A stretch of 64,000 nt of DNA from SB25 sp050180705 (GTDB lineage: Bacteria; Bacteroidota; Bacteroidia; Bacteroidales; Tenuifilaceae), in NCBI GenBank assembly GCA_050180705.1, contig JBFXDX010000012.1, forward strand, positions 91,355 to 155,354. The letters are read 5' to 3'. Under the pieces are notes generated by a model, which was not told where the DNA came from, did not search any database, and saw nothing but the letters and a program-made list of their open reading frames with translations. The position numbers and the translations under genes are program-made. Positions 17,904-26,963 of this stretch are shown here, in pieces. Each line of letters begins with the position of its first letter. The first letter of the stretch is position 1.

Positions 17904-17932
17904 ACAAAGGCCACCATATCGGAGGCCTTTGT
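17904..17932 (+). terminator. Terminator shared by rubredoxin and pepD
   Basis: Perfect 9-bp stem ACAAAGGCC/GGCCTTTGT with an 11-base loop, between two convergent genes. Serves mainly the rubredoxin gene. Confidence 0.8.
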
Positions 17933-17956
17933 ATTAATGAATATTATAATATCGAG

Positions 17957-19417
17957 TTACTTCTTGGGAATGTTCATCAGAACATCGAGTAATAAATCCC
18001 AGAATTTTTTGGTTGTTGGTATACTTAACATTTCGTCAGGAGAGTGTGCTCCTTTAATGGTTGGTCCAAACGAAATCATATCCAGATCTGGATATTTCTC
18101 TAGAAATAAACCACATTCTAATCCAGCATGTATAGCTCTTACAATTGGCTCAACACCGAATAGTTTTGTGTATGAGTTCTTGGTAATCTGCAAAATTTCA
18201 GAGTTTGTATTTGGAGCCCATCCTGGGTAACCGTCAGAGTGTTGAATGTTGGCATTTGCTAAACGGAATGCACTTTCAACCATGTTAGAGATGTTGGTTT
18301 TTGCAGAATCAACGGAACTTCGTTGACTAGTTGTAACAAAGATCTGATTATCCTGGATAAATTTAACGGATGCCAAATTGGTCGAGGTCTCTACTAATCC
18401 TTTTAACTGACGACTCATTGCAATAACACCATGAGGACACGCGTAAAGAGCGTTTAGTAAATCGTAATGAGTTGGCTCATCAATAACATAGGATGGCAGT
18501 TCGGTTTCCTCAAAGGTTATACTGAGTTTTGACTCAATATCATTAAGTTCACCGTAAATATCATCCCTCAATTTCTCAAAATCATTAATTAGATCATCCT
18601 TATCATCCTTATAAACTGTGAAAATGGCGAATGCTTCGCGAGGTATTGCATTGCGAAGATTACCGCCATCGAGCAGTGATAGTCTTAGATCGTACTTATG
18701 AGTTCCTTTCCAAAGGAACCGATTTATTATTTTAATAGAGTTTCCACGACCTTTGTCAATATCATCACCAGAATGCCCGCCCATTAATCCTTTTACGTTG
18801 ATTTTGAAAGCAACAGAGTCACTTGGTACTTTTTCGGAGTCATAGGCAAATGTTGCAAGAGTATCGATACCTCCGGCACAACCAATAAATAATTCACCTT
18901 CGTCTTCTGAGTCTAAATTGATTAGTATTTTTGAGTTTAGAAAGCCCTCTTTCATTTCGAAGGCACCCGTTAGGCCAGTTTCCTCGTCAACTGTGAAAAG
19001 GCACTCAATTGGTCCGTGCTTAACTTCATTCGATGCAAGAATTGCTAATTGGGCTGCTATTCCGATTCCATCATCGGCTCCAAGTGTAGTTCCTTTTGCC
19101 TTAACCCATTCGCCATCGATATATGCAGCAATCGGATCAGTTGCAAAGTTATGCGATACATCGCTATTCTTTTCGCAAACCATATCCATGTGGCTTTGAA
19201 GAACAACTGGTTGTATATTTTCGAATCCTGGATGTGCTGGTTTGCTGATAAGAACATTTCCAGCTTCGTCAGTTTTAACATCAAGGTTGTGTTTCTTTGC
19301 AAAATCCTGAAGGTAGTTGATAACTAAGGTTTCCTTTTTCGAAGGACGTGGAATTTGGCATATTTCTGCGAAATATCTCCAAATATCCTTTGGTTCAATG
19401 TTCTCAAAATTGTTCAT
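17957..19417 (-). CDS. pepD: Aminoacyl-histidine dipeptidase (M20C, PepD)
   Basis: Cytosolic zinc dipeptidase of 486 residues that cleaves Xaa-His and other dipeptides. M20 metal and catalytic residues: H76 in SHMDM, D115-D116 in GADDG, E145-E146 in DEETG. The MGGHSGDDI segment of the lid domain is also visible. Length is normal for PepD. Single gene, reading left toward the rubredoxin terminator. It fits with peptide import by the OPT transporter and with PepT. Confidence 0.95.
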   Translation of the reverse strand: MNNFENIEPKDIWRYFAEICQIPRPSKKETLVINYLQDFAKKHNLDVKTDEAGNVLISKPAHPGFENIQPVVLQSHMDMVCEKNSDVSHNFATDPIAAYIDGEWVKAKGTTLGADDGIGIAAQLAILASNEVKHGPIECLFTVDEETGLTGAFEMKEGFLNSKILINLDSEDEGELFIGCAGGIDTLATFAYDSEKVPSDSVAFKINVKGLMGGHSGDDIDKGRGNSIKIINRFLWKGTHKYDLRLSLLDGGNLRNAIPREAFAIFTVYKDDKDDLINDFEKLRDDIYGELNDIESKLSITFEETELPSYVIDEPTHYDLLNALYACPHGVIAMSRQLKGLVETSTNLASVKFIQDNQIFVTTSQRSSVDSAKTNISNMVESAFRLANANIQHSDGYPGWAPNTNSEILQITKNSYTKLFGVEPIVRAIHAGLECGLFLEKYPDLDMISFGPTIKGAHSPDEMLSIPTTKKFWDLLLDVLMNIPKK

Positions 19418-19650
19418 ATTGTAGTTTTTATATATTGATTATTCTCTTTGTATATGAATACCTGCAAATTAAAACTTGTAACTCGTAAACATAGTATTTT
19501 TTATTTCTTTAATATAATCGCAAAATGTATTGTAGAGCATTTTTGTTAAAATTTATTTCGAAAGGCTTATATAATCAGGTATGTAGAGTTTTATTTATTG
19601 CTAAATTTTTCTCTGTTAAATTTTTAGGGTGATATTTTAGAAAAGTAAGT

Positions 19651-19658
19651 TAATTTTG
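19651..19658 (+). promoter_or_regulatory. Likely -7 box for cysQ
   Basis: TAATTTTG matches the Bacteroidota TAnnTTTG element, 19 bases before the cysQ ATG. The -33 TTTG is not clear. Confidence 0.45.
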
Positions 19659-19677
19659 CAGTCGAATAGAAAATGGC

Positions 19678-20511
19678 ATGATTGATAGAAGTGAAATTTT
19701 AAACCTGCTTATTGCCGCGGTTAATTCTAGCATTAGGGCAGGTGCATCAATAATGGAAGTTTACAACTCTGATGATTTTCAGGTAAACTTAAAGTCCGAC
19801 AAGACACCTCTTACATTAGCCGATAGATTGGCTCATGATATTATTAAGAAAGATTTATCTAAAACGTTTATTCCTGTTTTAAGCGAGGAAGGACGTAATA
19901 TAGTTTATGAAGAAAGAAGAGGCTGGGAGTATTTCTGGATTGTTGATCCATTAGACGGAACAAAAGAATTTATTAAAAGGAATGGTGAGTTTACAGTAAA
20001 TATAGCCTTAATACATAATAATTATCCATTATTGGGTGTTGTTTATGTTCCTGTTACCAATGAACTATACTTTTCCTTTACTCCTGATGGAGCTTACAAG
20101 GTAGTTGATTTGCTTCCAAGTAAGGATGCAAAGTTCTCCTATGATGATTTAATTCCGAGGTCTCAAAAGTTACCCTTTAAAATTGATAGAAATAGCTTGA
20201 TAGTTGTTGAGAGCCGTTCTCATACAACTCCCGAAACTTTAGATTATATCGATCAACTTAAGAATCGCTTTTCTGAGGTTGAATCCATATCTCGAGGTTC
20301 ATCACTAAAGATGTGTATGATTGCAGAAGGCGAAGCCGATGTTTATCCTCGTTTGTCTTTATCGTCAGAGTGGGACACCGCTGCCGGACAAGCCATTGTA
20401 GAGGGTGCTGGATTTCATGTAATAACATACGAAGATAATGAACGGATGATGTACAACAAGGAGGAACTTATAAATCCTTGGTTTATAGTAAAAGGGAATA
20501 AAAATGTTTAA
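19678..20511 (+). CDS. cysQ: 3'(2'),5'-bisphosphate nucleotidase CysQ
   Basis: Inositol-monophosphatase-fold enzyme (277 residues) that turns PAP into AMP, removing a by-product of sulfate assimilation and sulfotransferases. Metal-binding motifs: LSEE (68-71), DPLDGT (90-95) and the third site at D233 (SEWDTAAG). ATG at 19678. Single gene; no sulfate-assimilation cluster is seen around it. Confidence 0.92.
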   Translation: MIDRSEILNLLIAAVNSSIRAGASIMEVYNSDDFQVNLKSDKTPLTLADRLAHDIIKKDLSKTFIPVLSEEGRNIVYEERRGWEYFWIVDPLDGTKEFIKRNGEFTVNIALIHNNYPLLGVVYVPVTNELYFSFTPDGAYKVVDLLPSKDAKFSYDDLIPRSQKLPFKIDRNSLIVVESRSHTTPETLDYIDQLKNRFSEVESISRGSSLKMCMIAEGEADVYPRLSLSSEWDTAAGQAIVEGAGFHVITYEDNERMMYNKEELINPWFIVKGNKNV

Positions 20512-22839
20512 TTAAACTTCAAGCCCAATAACCAAAACATCATCAACCTGATCAAAATTACCCTTCCATTTGTTGTAGAAATTATCAATCATTTCATGAT
20601 GTAAGGAGTGAGGGTGTATCTCTATTTCCTGAAGTAACTTTTGAAATTCCGAACGTCCCATTTTCTTGCGCTTTACAGCGCTAAGTTGATCGGTATATCC
20701 GTCAGTATAAAAGTATAATTTGTCGTTTTCTTTTAGTTGAATTGAACCTTGCTTGAAGTTTATTGGGGCTGAATTTGGATTAAGCATTTTTCCAACCTTA
20801 ATAAGTTGCATATTCTGGTTCAAAATTGCAATAAAGTTCATGTGGTTTCCGCAATAAGTTAGTTCCTTTGATATTCTTGAGTATCTACAAATAACAAAGT
20901 CGATACCTATTACTGAGTCTAATTCGGAGTATGAATTTTTGCGCATTTCGCGATATAGGTAATTTGAGATTTCGAGAGGAGAGTAGAGCCTGTTTACCCC
21001 AACTGCATCTTTTAGAAGGCTAACAGCCATTACACTAACAAATGCACCTGCAACTCCATGTCCCGTACAATCGGCTATTGCGAATATTATATCATCGTTA
21101 TTCTCCCATGCCCAGTATAAATCACCGCTTACAATATCCTTAGGTTTATATAGCACAAATTGGTTTTTGAAATATTTATTGAATATACTGGTGCTCGGGA
21201 GCAGTGTTTGTTGTATCAATGATGCGTACTCAATACTTTCTAGCATTCTACTATTGATTCCCAATATAATTCGACTTTGTATTTCAATTTGCTCAGTTTG
21301 GGTTAATAGTTCTTCCTGTTGTTGCTGTAGTTCAGCGTTTGCAGTTTCTAATAGATCGCGTTGGGCCAGTATTTCTTCCTTTTGTAGGGTAATCTCTTTA
21401 TTTTTTTGTAGCAAAATTTCTTTGTCTAATCCGAGACGTCTGACGTATATAGTTGCAAGTAGAAGAATTAAAATGACAGAGATTATAATTGTAAGTAAAA
21501 GATGAGCATAGGACTCTTGTCGCTTAAGTTTTAATGAGTTTAGCTCATTATCTTTGGATAAAAGGCTTATTTCTTTTTCTTTTTGGTCTGTATCAAACTC
21601 AATCTTCAGTTGGTCTAGTTTATTCAAGTTTTCAAGGCTTCTCAAAGAATCGTCTAAACTTTTAAATTTTTCGTAAAATGTTAGAGCCTTTTCGTGGTTA
21701 TTCTGTTTTTTCGATATTTTATACAAGCCTTCATAGGAGTCTCGAAGCCACTCATTGGAGCCAATACTTTGGGCTAGTCGAAAACTTTTTTGGTAGTAAT
21801 TGTTTGATTTTGTGTAGTTGTGGATAAGAAAATATGCACGACCTAAATTGATGTAAACAGCAGTAATACCATTCTTGTTTCCACTTTGCTCAAATGCTTC
21901 AAAAGCTTGGTTGAAAAATTCGATACCTTTTGAAATGTCTTCTAGTTCTAAGTGTAACAGACCTATATTATTAAGTGTTTTTCCAATTTCGTCGATGTTC
22001 TTTTGCTTCTTGTCAATCTCTAACGATTTCATGAACATTTCAAGGCTTTCGCTATATTTTTTTTGATTCTTCTTTACAATAGCAATATTGTTACAGGCTC
22101 TACCAAATCCTTGATCGTCGTTAATCTTTTTATATAGTTCCAGCGCTTTTTGGTACATTTCGATTGCTTCTGGAAGTTTTTCCTGTGAATCGTAAATTAG
22201 TCCAATGTTGTTGTAGGCATTAGCTACACCTAACGAATCCTTTAGCTTTTCTCGAATTACTAATGATTCGTATAATTTCTCCGACGCTTTCTTTAAATTT
22301 CCTTTATTCCAGTATATTCCTCCAAGTAAGTTTAATGAACGGGCAATATTTTGACTATCATTAAGATTCTGGAACTCAATTATAGATTTCTCACCATAAA
22401 TAATAGCAGTGTCAAAATCCCCAATATTGAAGTATTCTCCGGTAATAAATTTGTACACATTAGCTTTTATAGGTGGGTTCGAATTGTTTTTTTCAAGTAC
22501 GGTTAATAATTCTTTATGGTATTCTAATGCTTTTTTGAAATTGCCCTTTTTATAGTTAATAGTTGCCAGTAAATCCATTGCCCTATAGATGCCATCAGTA
22601 TATTCTATGCTTTTGTATTTACTAAGGATGATTTGGGTAATAGAGTCTACTTCCTTTAGATTACGGGTTTTCGAGCGATCAATCTTCTTGAGAATTTTGT
22701 TTAACTCTACGGTATCAAGGCTTGCCTTGGATAGTTCAATTTTAAGACTATCTATTAGCTGGGTAGTGTTTTGTGCAACTATTGGCAATGTAACTATCAG
22801 AATAGTTATTAATGATACAAGTAGCTTTCGTGGAAACAT
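20512..22839 (-). CDS. TPR-domain SpoIIE/PP2C serine phosphatase
   Basis: Sensor phosphatase of about 775 residues. A signal peptide (LPIVAQ) is followed by about eight tetratricopeptide repeats with the classic YNNIGLIYDSQ and ACNNIAIVKKNQ consensus, a single membrane helix (LLLTIIISVILILLLAT), a coiled coil and a C-terminal SpoIIE domain with GDLYW and ADCTGHGVAGA metal-binding motifs. I use the ATG at 22839; the longer frame adds 32 unlikely residues. Such proteins dephosphorylate anti-sigma antagonist or SiaC-type targets; no such partner is adjacent. It reads on from dnaA but is separated by a terminator. Confidence 0.9.
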   Translation of the reverse strand: MFPRKLLVSLITILIVTLPIVAQNTTQLIDSLKIELSKASLDTVELNKILKKIDRSKTRNLKEVDSITQIILSKYKSIEYTDGIYRAMDLLATINYKKGNFKKALEYHKELLTVLEKNNSNPPIKANVYKFITGEYFNIGDFDTAIIYGEKSIIEFQNLNDSQNIARSLNLLGGIYWNKGNLKKASEKLYESLVIREKLKDSLGVANAYNNIGLIYDSQEKLPEAIEMYQKALELYKKINDDQGFGRACNNIAIVKKNQKKYSESLEMFMKSLEIDKKQKNIDEIGKTLNNIGLLHLELEDISKGIEFFNQAFEAFEQSGNKNGITAVYINLGRAYFLIHNYTKSNNYYQKSFRLAQSIGSNEWLRDSYEGLYKISKKQNNHEKALTFYEKFKSLDDSLRSLENLNKLDQLKIEFDTDQKEKEISLLSKDNELNSLKLKRQESYAHLLLTIIISVILILLLATIYVRRLGLDKEILLQKNKEITLQKEEILAQRDLLETANAELQQQQEELLTQTEQIEIQSRIILGINSRMLESIEYASLIQQTLLPSTSIFNKYFKNQFVLYKPKDIVSGDLYWAWENNDDIIFAIADCTGHGVAGAFVSVMAVSLLKDAVGVNRLYSPLEISNYLYREMRKNSYSELDSVIGIDFVICRYSRISKELTYCGNHMNFIAILNQNMQLIKVGKMLNPNSAPINFKQGSIQLKENDKLYFYTDGYTDQLSAVKRKKMGRSEFQKLLQEIEIHPHSLHHEMIDNFYNKWKGNFDQVDDVLVIGLEV

Positions 22840-22922
22840 CTTATTTAATAAATAGTTGTAAATGAAAATCGACAAAATATTGATGTTGAAGATACTGAAA
22901 TGTTTTGAAATATGGTACAAAA

Positions 22923-22947
22923 AAAGGATGCTCAATGAACATCCTTT
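22923..22947 (-). terminator. Terminator downstream of dnaA
   Basis: On the minus strand AAAGGATG and CATCCTTT form an 8-bp stem with a 9-base loop, followed by a T-run, 26 bases after the dnaA stop. Confidence 0.85.
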
Positions 22948-22973
22948 AAAATATCAATTACGATAGAAATCTA

Positions 22974-24416
22974 CTAACTATTATATTTTAACCTTTTTTC
23001 GATATCCTCAATTTGGCTTTTAAATCGTTTGTCTGTATCCATTAGGTTATTAACAGTTTTACATGCATGTAAGACTGTTGCATGATCTTTACTTCCGATA
23101 ACACTTCCTATGGTTGACAGTGATGATTTTGTTAACCCTTTTGAAAAGTACATGGCAATTTGTCGAGCCTGAACTATCTCACGCTTGCGTGTTTTTGTCT
23201 GTAAAACATCTGTAGGAAGGCCAAAGTATTCACAAACAATTTTTTGGATGTAGTCTATGGTAATGTCTTTTCTTGTGTTCTTTACCAACTTATCTATCAT
23301 TTCTGATGCTAAATCAATAGTTATTTCTCTATGATTTAGAGTCGATTGAGCTAGCATTGAAATAAGAGCACCTTCGAGTTCCCTTATATTTTGGGTAATG
23401 TTAGATGCGATATACTCGATAACATTATTTGGAACAACGATACCATCATTATATATTTTACGCTTAAGAATCGAAATTCTAGTTTCAAAATCGGGTGCTT
23501 GTAAATCGGCAGAAAGTCCCCATTTGAATCGGGAGAGCAATCGTTGCTCCAAACCTTGAAGTTCGGCAGGTGGCTGGTCTGATGTTAATATAAGTTGTTT
23601 GCCCGATTGATGAAGATGGTTGAATATGTGGAAGAATGCATCCTGAGTTTTCTCCTTGCCAGCAAATTCGTGAACATCATCCAGAATAAGAACATCTATC
23701 ATTTGATAGAAATGAAGAAAATCGTTGATGTTATTATTCTTAATTAACGCATCAACAAACTGAGTTTGGAACTTTACTGCGTTAACGTAAAGAACTGTTT
23801 TTTCGGGATAACGTTGTTTAGCCTCAATTCCAATAGCTTGCGCCAGATGAGTTTTGCCTAGCCCCGAGTTTCCATATATGAATAAAGGGTTAAATGCAGT
23901 TTTTCCAGGAGATTGAGCAACCGCTAATCCTGCCGATCGAGCAAGTCGATTGCATTCACCTTCAATAAAGTTTGTAAATGTATATTCAGGATTAAGTTGT
24001 GGATCAACGTGTAACTTCTTTATGCCTGGAATCACAAATGGATTTTTAATTTGCGATTCTTGTGTCGATTGAACCGAAACAGGTTTGTTCTTTAAATCTG
24101 TTTTGTTTTGAGTTGGAAACTTTACAGTATAAGGTTTGCTGTTGCTAAAACCGTTATGTTCCATAACAACGCTATACTCTAACTTGGCATCGGTGCCAAG
24201 TTCTTTACGGAGCGTTTTTCTGAGAATATCAATATATTGCTCTTCCAAGTACTCATAAAAGAAAGGACTGGGTACCTGAATTGTTAATACATTCTTGTCA
24301 AGTTTTACAGGAATTATTGGTTCAAACCATGTTTTAAAACTCACTGGAGAAACGTTATCTTTAATGATTTTTAAACAATTTTGCCAAACCTCTTTATAAT
24401 CAGCAGTCGTAAACAT
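22974..24416 (-). CDS. dnaA: Chromosomal replication initiator DnaA
   Basis: AAA+ initiator of 480 residues. Domain I is at the N-terminus, followed by a linker; the Walker A motif GNSGLGKTH is at 182-190, Walker B is ILILDDVHEF near 240, an arginine finger lies in LLSRFKWG, and the C-terminal DNA-binding signature is SKDHATVLHACKTVN (about 435-450). It is not next to dnaN or recF, which is common in Bacteroidota. The preceding 332-base gap is very AT-rich but shows no cluster of canonical DnaA boxes. Confidence 0.97.
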   Translation of the reverse strand: MFTTADYKEVWQNCLKIIKDNVSPVSFKTWFEPIIPVKLDKNVLTIQVPSPFFYEYLEEQYIDILRKTLRKELGTDAKLEYSVVMEHNGFSNSKPYTVKFPTQNKTDLKNKPVSVQSTQESQIKNPFVIPGIKKLHVDPQLNPEYTFTNFIEGECNRLARSAGLAVAQSPGKTAFNPLFIYGNSGLGKTHLAQAIGIEAKQRYPEKTVLYVNAVKFQTQFVDALIKNNNINDFLHFYQMIDVLILDDVHEFAGKEKTQDAFFHIFNHLHQSGKQLILTSDQPPAELQGLEQRLLSRFKWGLSADLQAPDFETRISILKRKIYNDGIVVPNNVIEYIASNITQNIRELEGALISMLAQSTLNHREITIDLASEMIDKLVKNTRKDITIDYIQKIVCEYFGLPTDVLQTKTRKREIVQARQIAMYFSKGLTKSSLSTIGSVIGSKDHATVLHACKTVNNLMDTDKRFKSQIEDIEKRLKYNS

Positions 24417-24748
24417 GTAAAAATTTTTTTAAGACTTTTTTTTAACCTTTTTTCAACATCAACAAAATTGTAATGATTTTTTTGAAAAAAAAACAGTTTT
24501 TCGTCTTGAATTTTCCTTTAACACATTAACGGCTTAAATATCATACAAATAATTTTTCGTCATTCGTAAAAATTTTTTAATAAACTGATTATCATTTAGT
24601 TGTCTTGTTAATAACGTAAAAAATTGAACAATAGTTATTTGTAGACAAATCATTAAACTAATTCTTTATAGGAGAACTTGCTAACCACCACTTTTTTTGA
24701 TAGTTGGACTTAATGTGCTTATTTATAAGTGTTTATTGACATACAGGA
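24417..24748. other. AT-rich region upstream of dnaA
   Basis: 332 bases between the dnaA start and the mlaD stop, almost entirely A/T runs. I found no TTATCCACA-like boxes. A small palindrome ATTTGT-AG-ACAAAT is at 24637-24650. It probably holds the dnaA promoter; an origin cannot be claimed from this. Confidence 0.5.
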
Positions 24749-25741
24749 TTATTTAACTTTCTCTTCGGTATACTTTGTTCTACTGAGGTCAATGATTGAG
24801 AAATTAACATAACGTTTAGGATTATTCTTCATATCCTTTATCAGTAAATCTAATCCTTTAGATGCATTTTCGAGATTGTAATATAGGGTATCGTTGTTGA
24901 CAAGATTTCCAAGAGTGCCCTCGCCAGAATTTATTTTAATTAGAATCTCGTTTAGTTCCTTCATGGACATATCAACCTTGCCCATGGTTTGTACAATATT
25001 TACTTTGGCTAAGGAATCACTTACCGAAGAAAAATTTTGTATGATGTTCGAAAGTTCCTTATTATTCTTTTTTAGGTTGCTGCTTATGGATTCGACATTA
25101 TTAAAAATATTGCGAAGTGAACCTTTTGGGCTGTTAAGCATTGTATCGAGAGCCGCTGTACTTTGGCTAACGTTATATAATGATTTATTCAGGTTTGCTA
25201 TTCCTTGTGAGAGTTGAATACGATTGGTTTCATTGAAAACCTCTGTGAATATTTTTAATGATTTATCTAGTTCTACCATTAATTGTTCTGCTTTTTCCTT
25301 AACTGGAACCATTTGGTGACCTAGTTGATCAATTAACCCTACCTCAATTGATGCAGAGAGTGTATCGCTAGGTTGGTAGTATGCAGTGTCGGGACTAATT
25401 TCAAGTTTTATAGCTTTTCCGCCCATGATACCTGCACTAATTAATTTTGCAACGGTATTCCGGGGAATTTCATACTTTTTCCCAATCAGCAGTGTTACAA
25501 GGAATCTGCCAGATCGAACGTCGTGAAATTCGATATTCTTTACTAATCCAACTTTGAATCCGTTAATTAGAACATCATTTGTGTTCTCAAGTCCATCAAT
25601 TGATGAAAATACTGCGTAATATACATTGTTTGAACTGAAGATATTTTTTCCCTTTAGGAAGTTTATTCCCCAAAACATTGCGAATAAGCATATTGCTGCA
25701 AATAATCCAATCTTAGCTTCCTTGGTTATGGTTAATTTCAT
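24749..25741 (-). CDS. MlaD/MCE-domain phospholipid transport protein
   Basis: Inner-membrane-anchored MCE protein of 330 residues. One N-terminal helix (about 10-29) precedes the MCE domain (about 38-115, with GLENTNDVLINGFKVGLVK), then a long helical C-terminal region. MlaD forms hexameric rings that carry lipids between membranes for the Mla ABC system. mlaE and mlaF genes are not in this stretch. It starts 17 bases after the amidase stop, so both are probably cotranscribed and serve the envelope, as does the divergent lptD-like gene. Confidence 0.9.
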   Translation of the reverse strand: MKLTITKEAKIGLFAAICLFAMFWGINFLKGKNIFSSNNVYYAVFSSIDGLENTNDVLINGFKVGLVKNIEFHDVRSGRFLVTLLIGKKYEIPRNTVAKLISAGIMGGKAIKLEISPDTAYYQPSDTLSASIEVGLIDQLGHQMVPVKEKAEQLMVELDKSLKIFTEVFNETNRIQLSQGIANLNKSLYNVSQSTAALDTMLNSPKGSLRNIFNNVESISSNLKKNNKELSNIIQNFSSVSDSLAKVNIVQTMGKVDMSMKELNEILIKINSGEGTLGNLVNNDTLYYNLENASKGLDLLIKDMKNNPKRYVNFSIIDLSRTKYTEEKVK

Positions 25742-25758
25742 GTTGATGTAATTTAATG

Positions 25759-26934
25759 TTATTGCATTTGATAATTTGAAACTTCTTGAATCGCTTTGTC
25801 TAATGGTATTTGTATTCCTTCTTTTAGTGCAATTACAAATGCATCGGGATATATTTTCTTTATTTCATGACAGAACGAAAGTATTTCATCGTACGATTGC
25901 ATGTTACCAACACAGTATTTAAAAATACCATTCGTTTCAATTTCCTCTACATTTTTAAGATCCTTTAATTGTTCGGTATTCTGTTGAAGTTTCTTTGATG
26001 ATGCTAGAACTTGTACTTTAAAGACTATTTGAGTTAAATTAGTTTCTTGATTTTGAAATGTCAAATTAGTTTTAGTTCCTTCATTTTCTTTGGTTGTATG
26101 GTTGAAGTGATTTTTTGTGGTAAGATTATTTCGATCATCTACATTCTTTTTATATTCTTTGAATGCCCTATAAATAGATGAAGCAATATATTCTTGTCCC
26201 TGTGACGAATTAAGAAACTGCTCTTCTTTAGGATGGCTTAGGAAGCCAACTTCAATAAGGACGCTAGGCATTGTTGTTTTCCAAAGTACCAGGAAGCGTT
26301 CTTGTTTTACGCCTCTGTCTTTTCGGTTGGCCTTATTCTTAAAGTCAGATTGTATCATGCTTGCAAAATTTAAACTTTGATCTAGATAGGCATTCTGTAG
26401 CATCGAAAAGATGATGAACGATTCAGATGAACTTGGGTCGTAACCTTCGTATTTCGAAGAATAATCATCTTCGTATGTAATAACTGCGTTTTCTCGTAAA
26501 GCAACATTCAGGTTGGCGTCAGATTTACTTAATCCCATTACGTATGTTTCGGTGCCGTAAGGTGTTTTATTCCGATTGGAATTACAATGAATGGATATAA
26601 ATAAATCGGCATTTGCCGAGTTGGCAATTCTGCTTCGTTCATCAAGAGGGATAAAAACGTCTTTATCTCTTGTATAAATGATTTTTACATCGGGAAAATT
26701 TTTTTCTATGTATGTGCCAACTTTAAGGGCTATTTTAAGGGCTAAGTCTTTTTCTAAACTTATTAGGCCTACTGCACCGGCATCTTTTCCCCCATGTCCT
26801 GCATCAATTACAATTGTTTTAACATTATACGTGCCTGTATTCTGGCATATGGTTTGCTTACTTAGCAAAGTAAGCGACAAAACTAGGAAAACGTTAATTT
26901 TTAAAAAAAATCTTATACGAATTGAAGTATTCAT
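25759..26934 (-). CDS. N-acetylmuramoyl-L-alanine amidase (Amidase_3), with SPOR-like tail
   Basis: Periplasmic zinc amidase of 391 residues that cleaves the glycan-peptide bond in peptidoglycan, usually during cell separation. A signal peptide of about 30 residues precedes the catalytic domain: H47 in IDAGHGGKD, E62, a second His in ISIHCNSN, and the catalytic Glu in LIEVGFLSH. A linker and a C-terminal domain of about 80 residues (KVQVLASSKKL...) resemble a septal SPOR domain. It is first in an operon with mlaD and is divergent from lptD by 29 bases. Confidence 0.93.
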   Translation of the reverse strand: MNTSIRIRFFLKINVFLVLSLTLLSKQTICQNTGTYNVKTIVIDAGHGGKDAGAVGLISLEKDLALKIALKVGTYIEKNFPDVKIIYTRDKDVFIPLDERSRIANSANADLFISIHCNSNRNKTPYGTETYVMGLSKSDANLNVALRENAVITYEDDYSSKYEGYDPSSSESFIIFSMLQNAYLDQSLNFASMIQSDFKNKANRKDRGVKQERFLVLWKTTMPSVLIEVGFLSHPKEEQFLNSSQGQEYIASSIYRAFKEYKKNVDDRNNLTTKNHFNHTTKENEGTKTNLTFQNQETNLTQIVFKVQVLASSKKLQQNTEQLKDLKNVEEIETNGIFKYCVGNMQSYDEILSFCHEIKKIYPDAFVIALKEGIQIPLDKAIQEVSNYQMQ

Positions 26935-26963
26935 CTTAAACGTTTAGAAATTTTTAAGTAGTT

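Noticed and set aside
17707..17907. 66-codon minus-strand ORF
   Set aside because: Shadow of the rubredoxin gene on the opposite strand, which has all four conserved cysteines.
24417..24748. Replication origin upstream of dnaA
   Set aside because: AT-rich, but no DnaA-box cluster and no dnaN or recF neighbours; not enough evidence.
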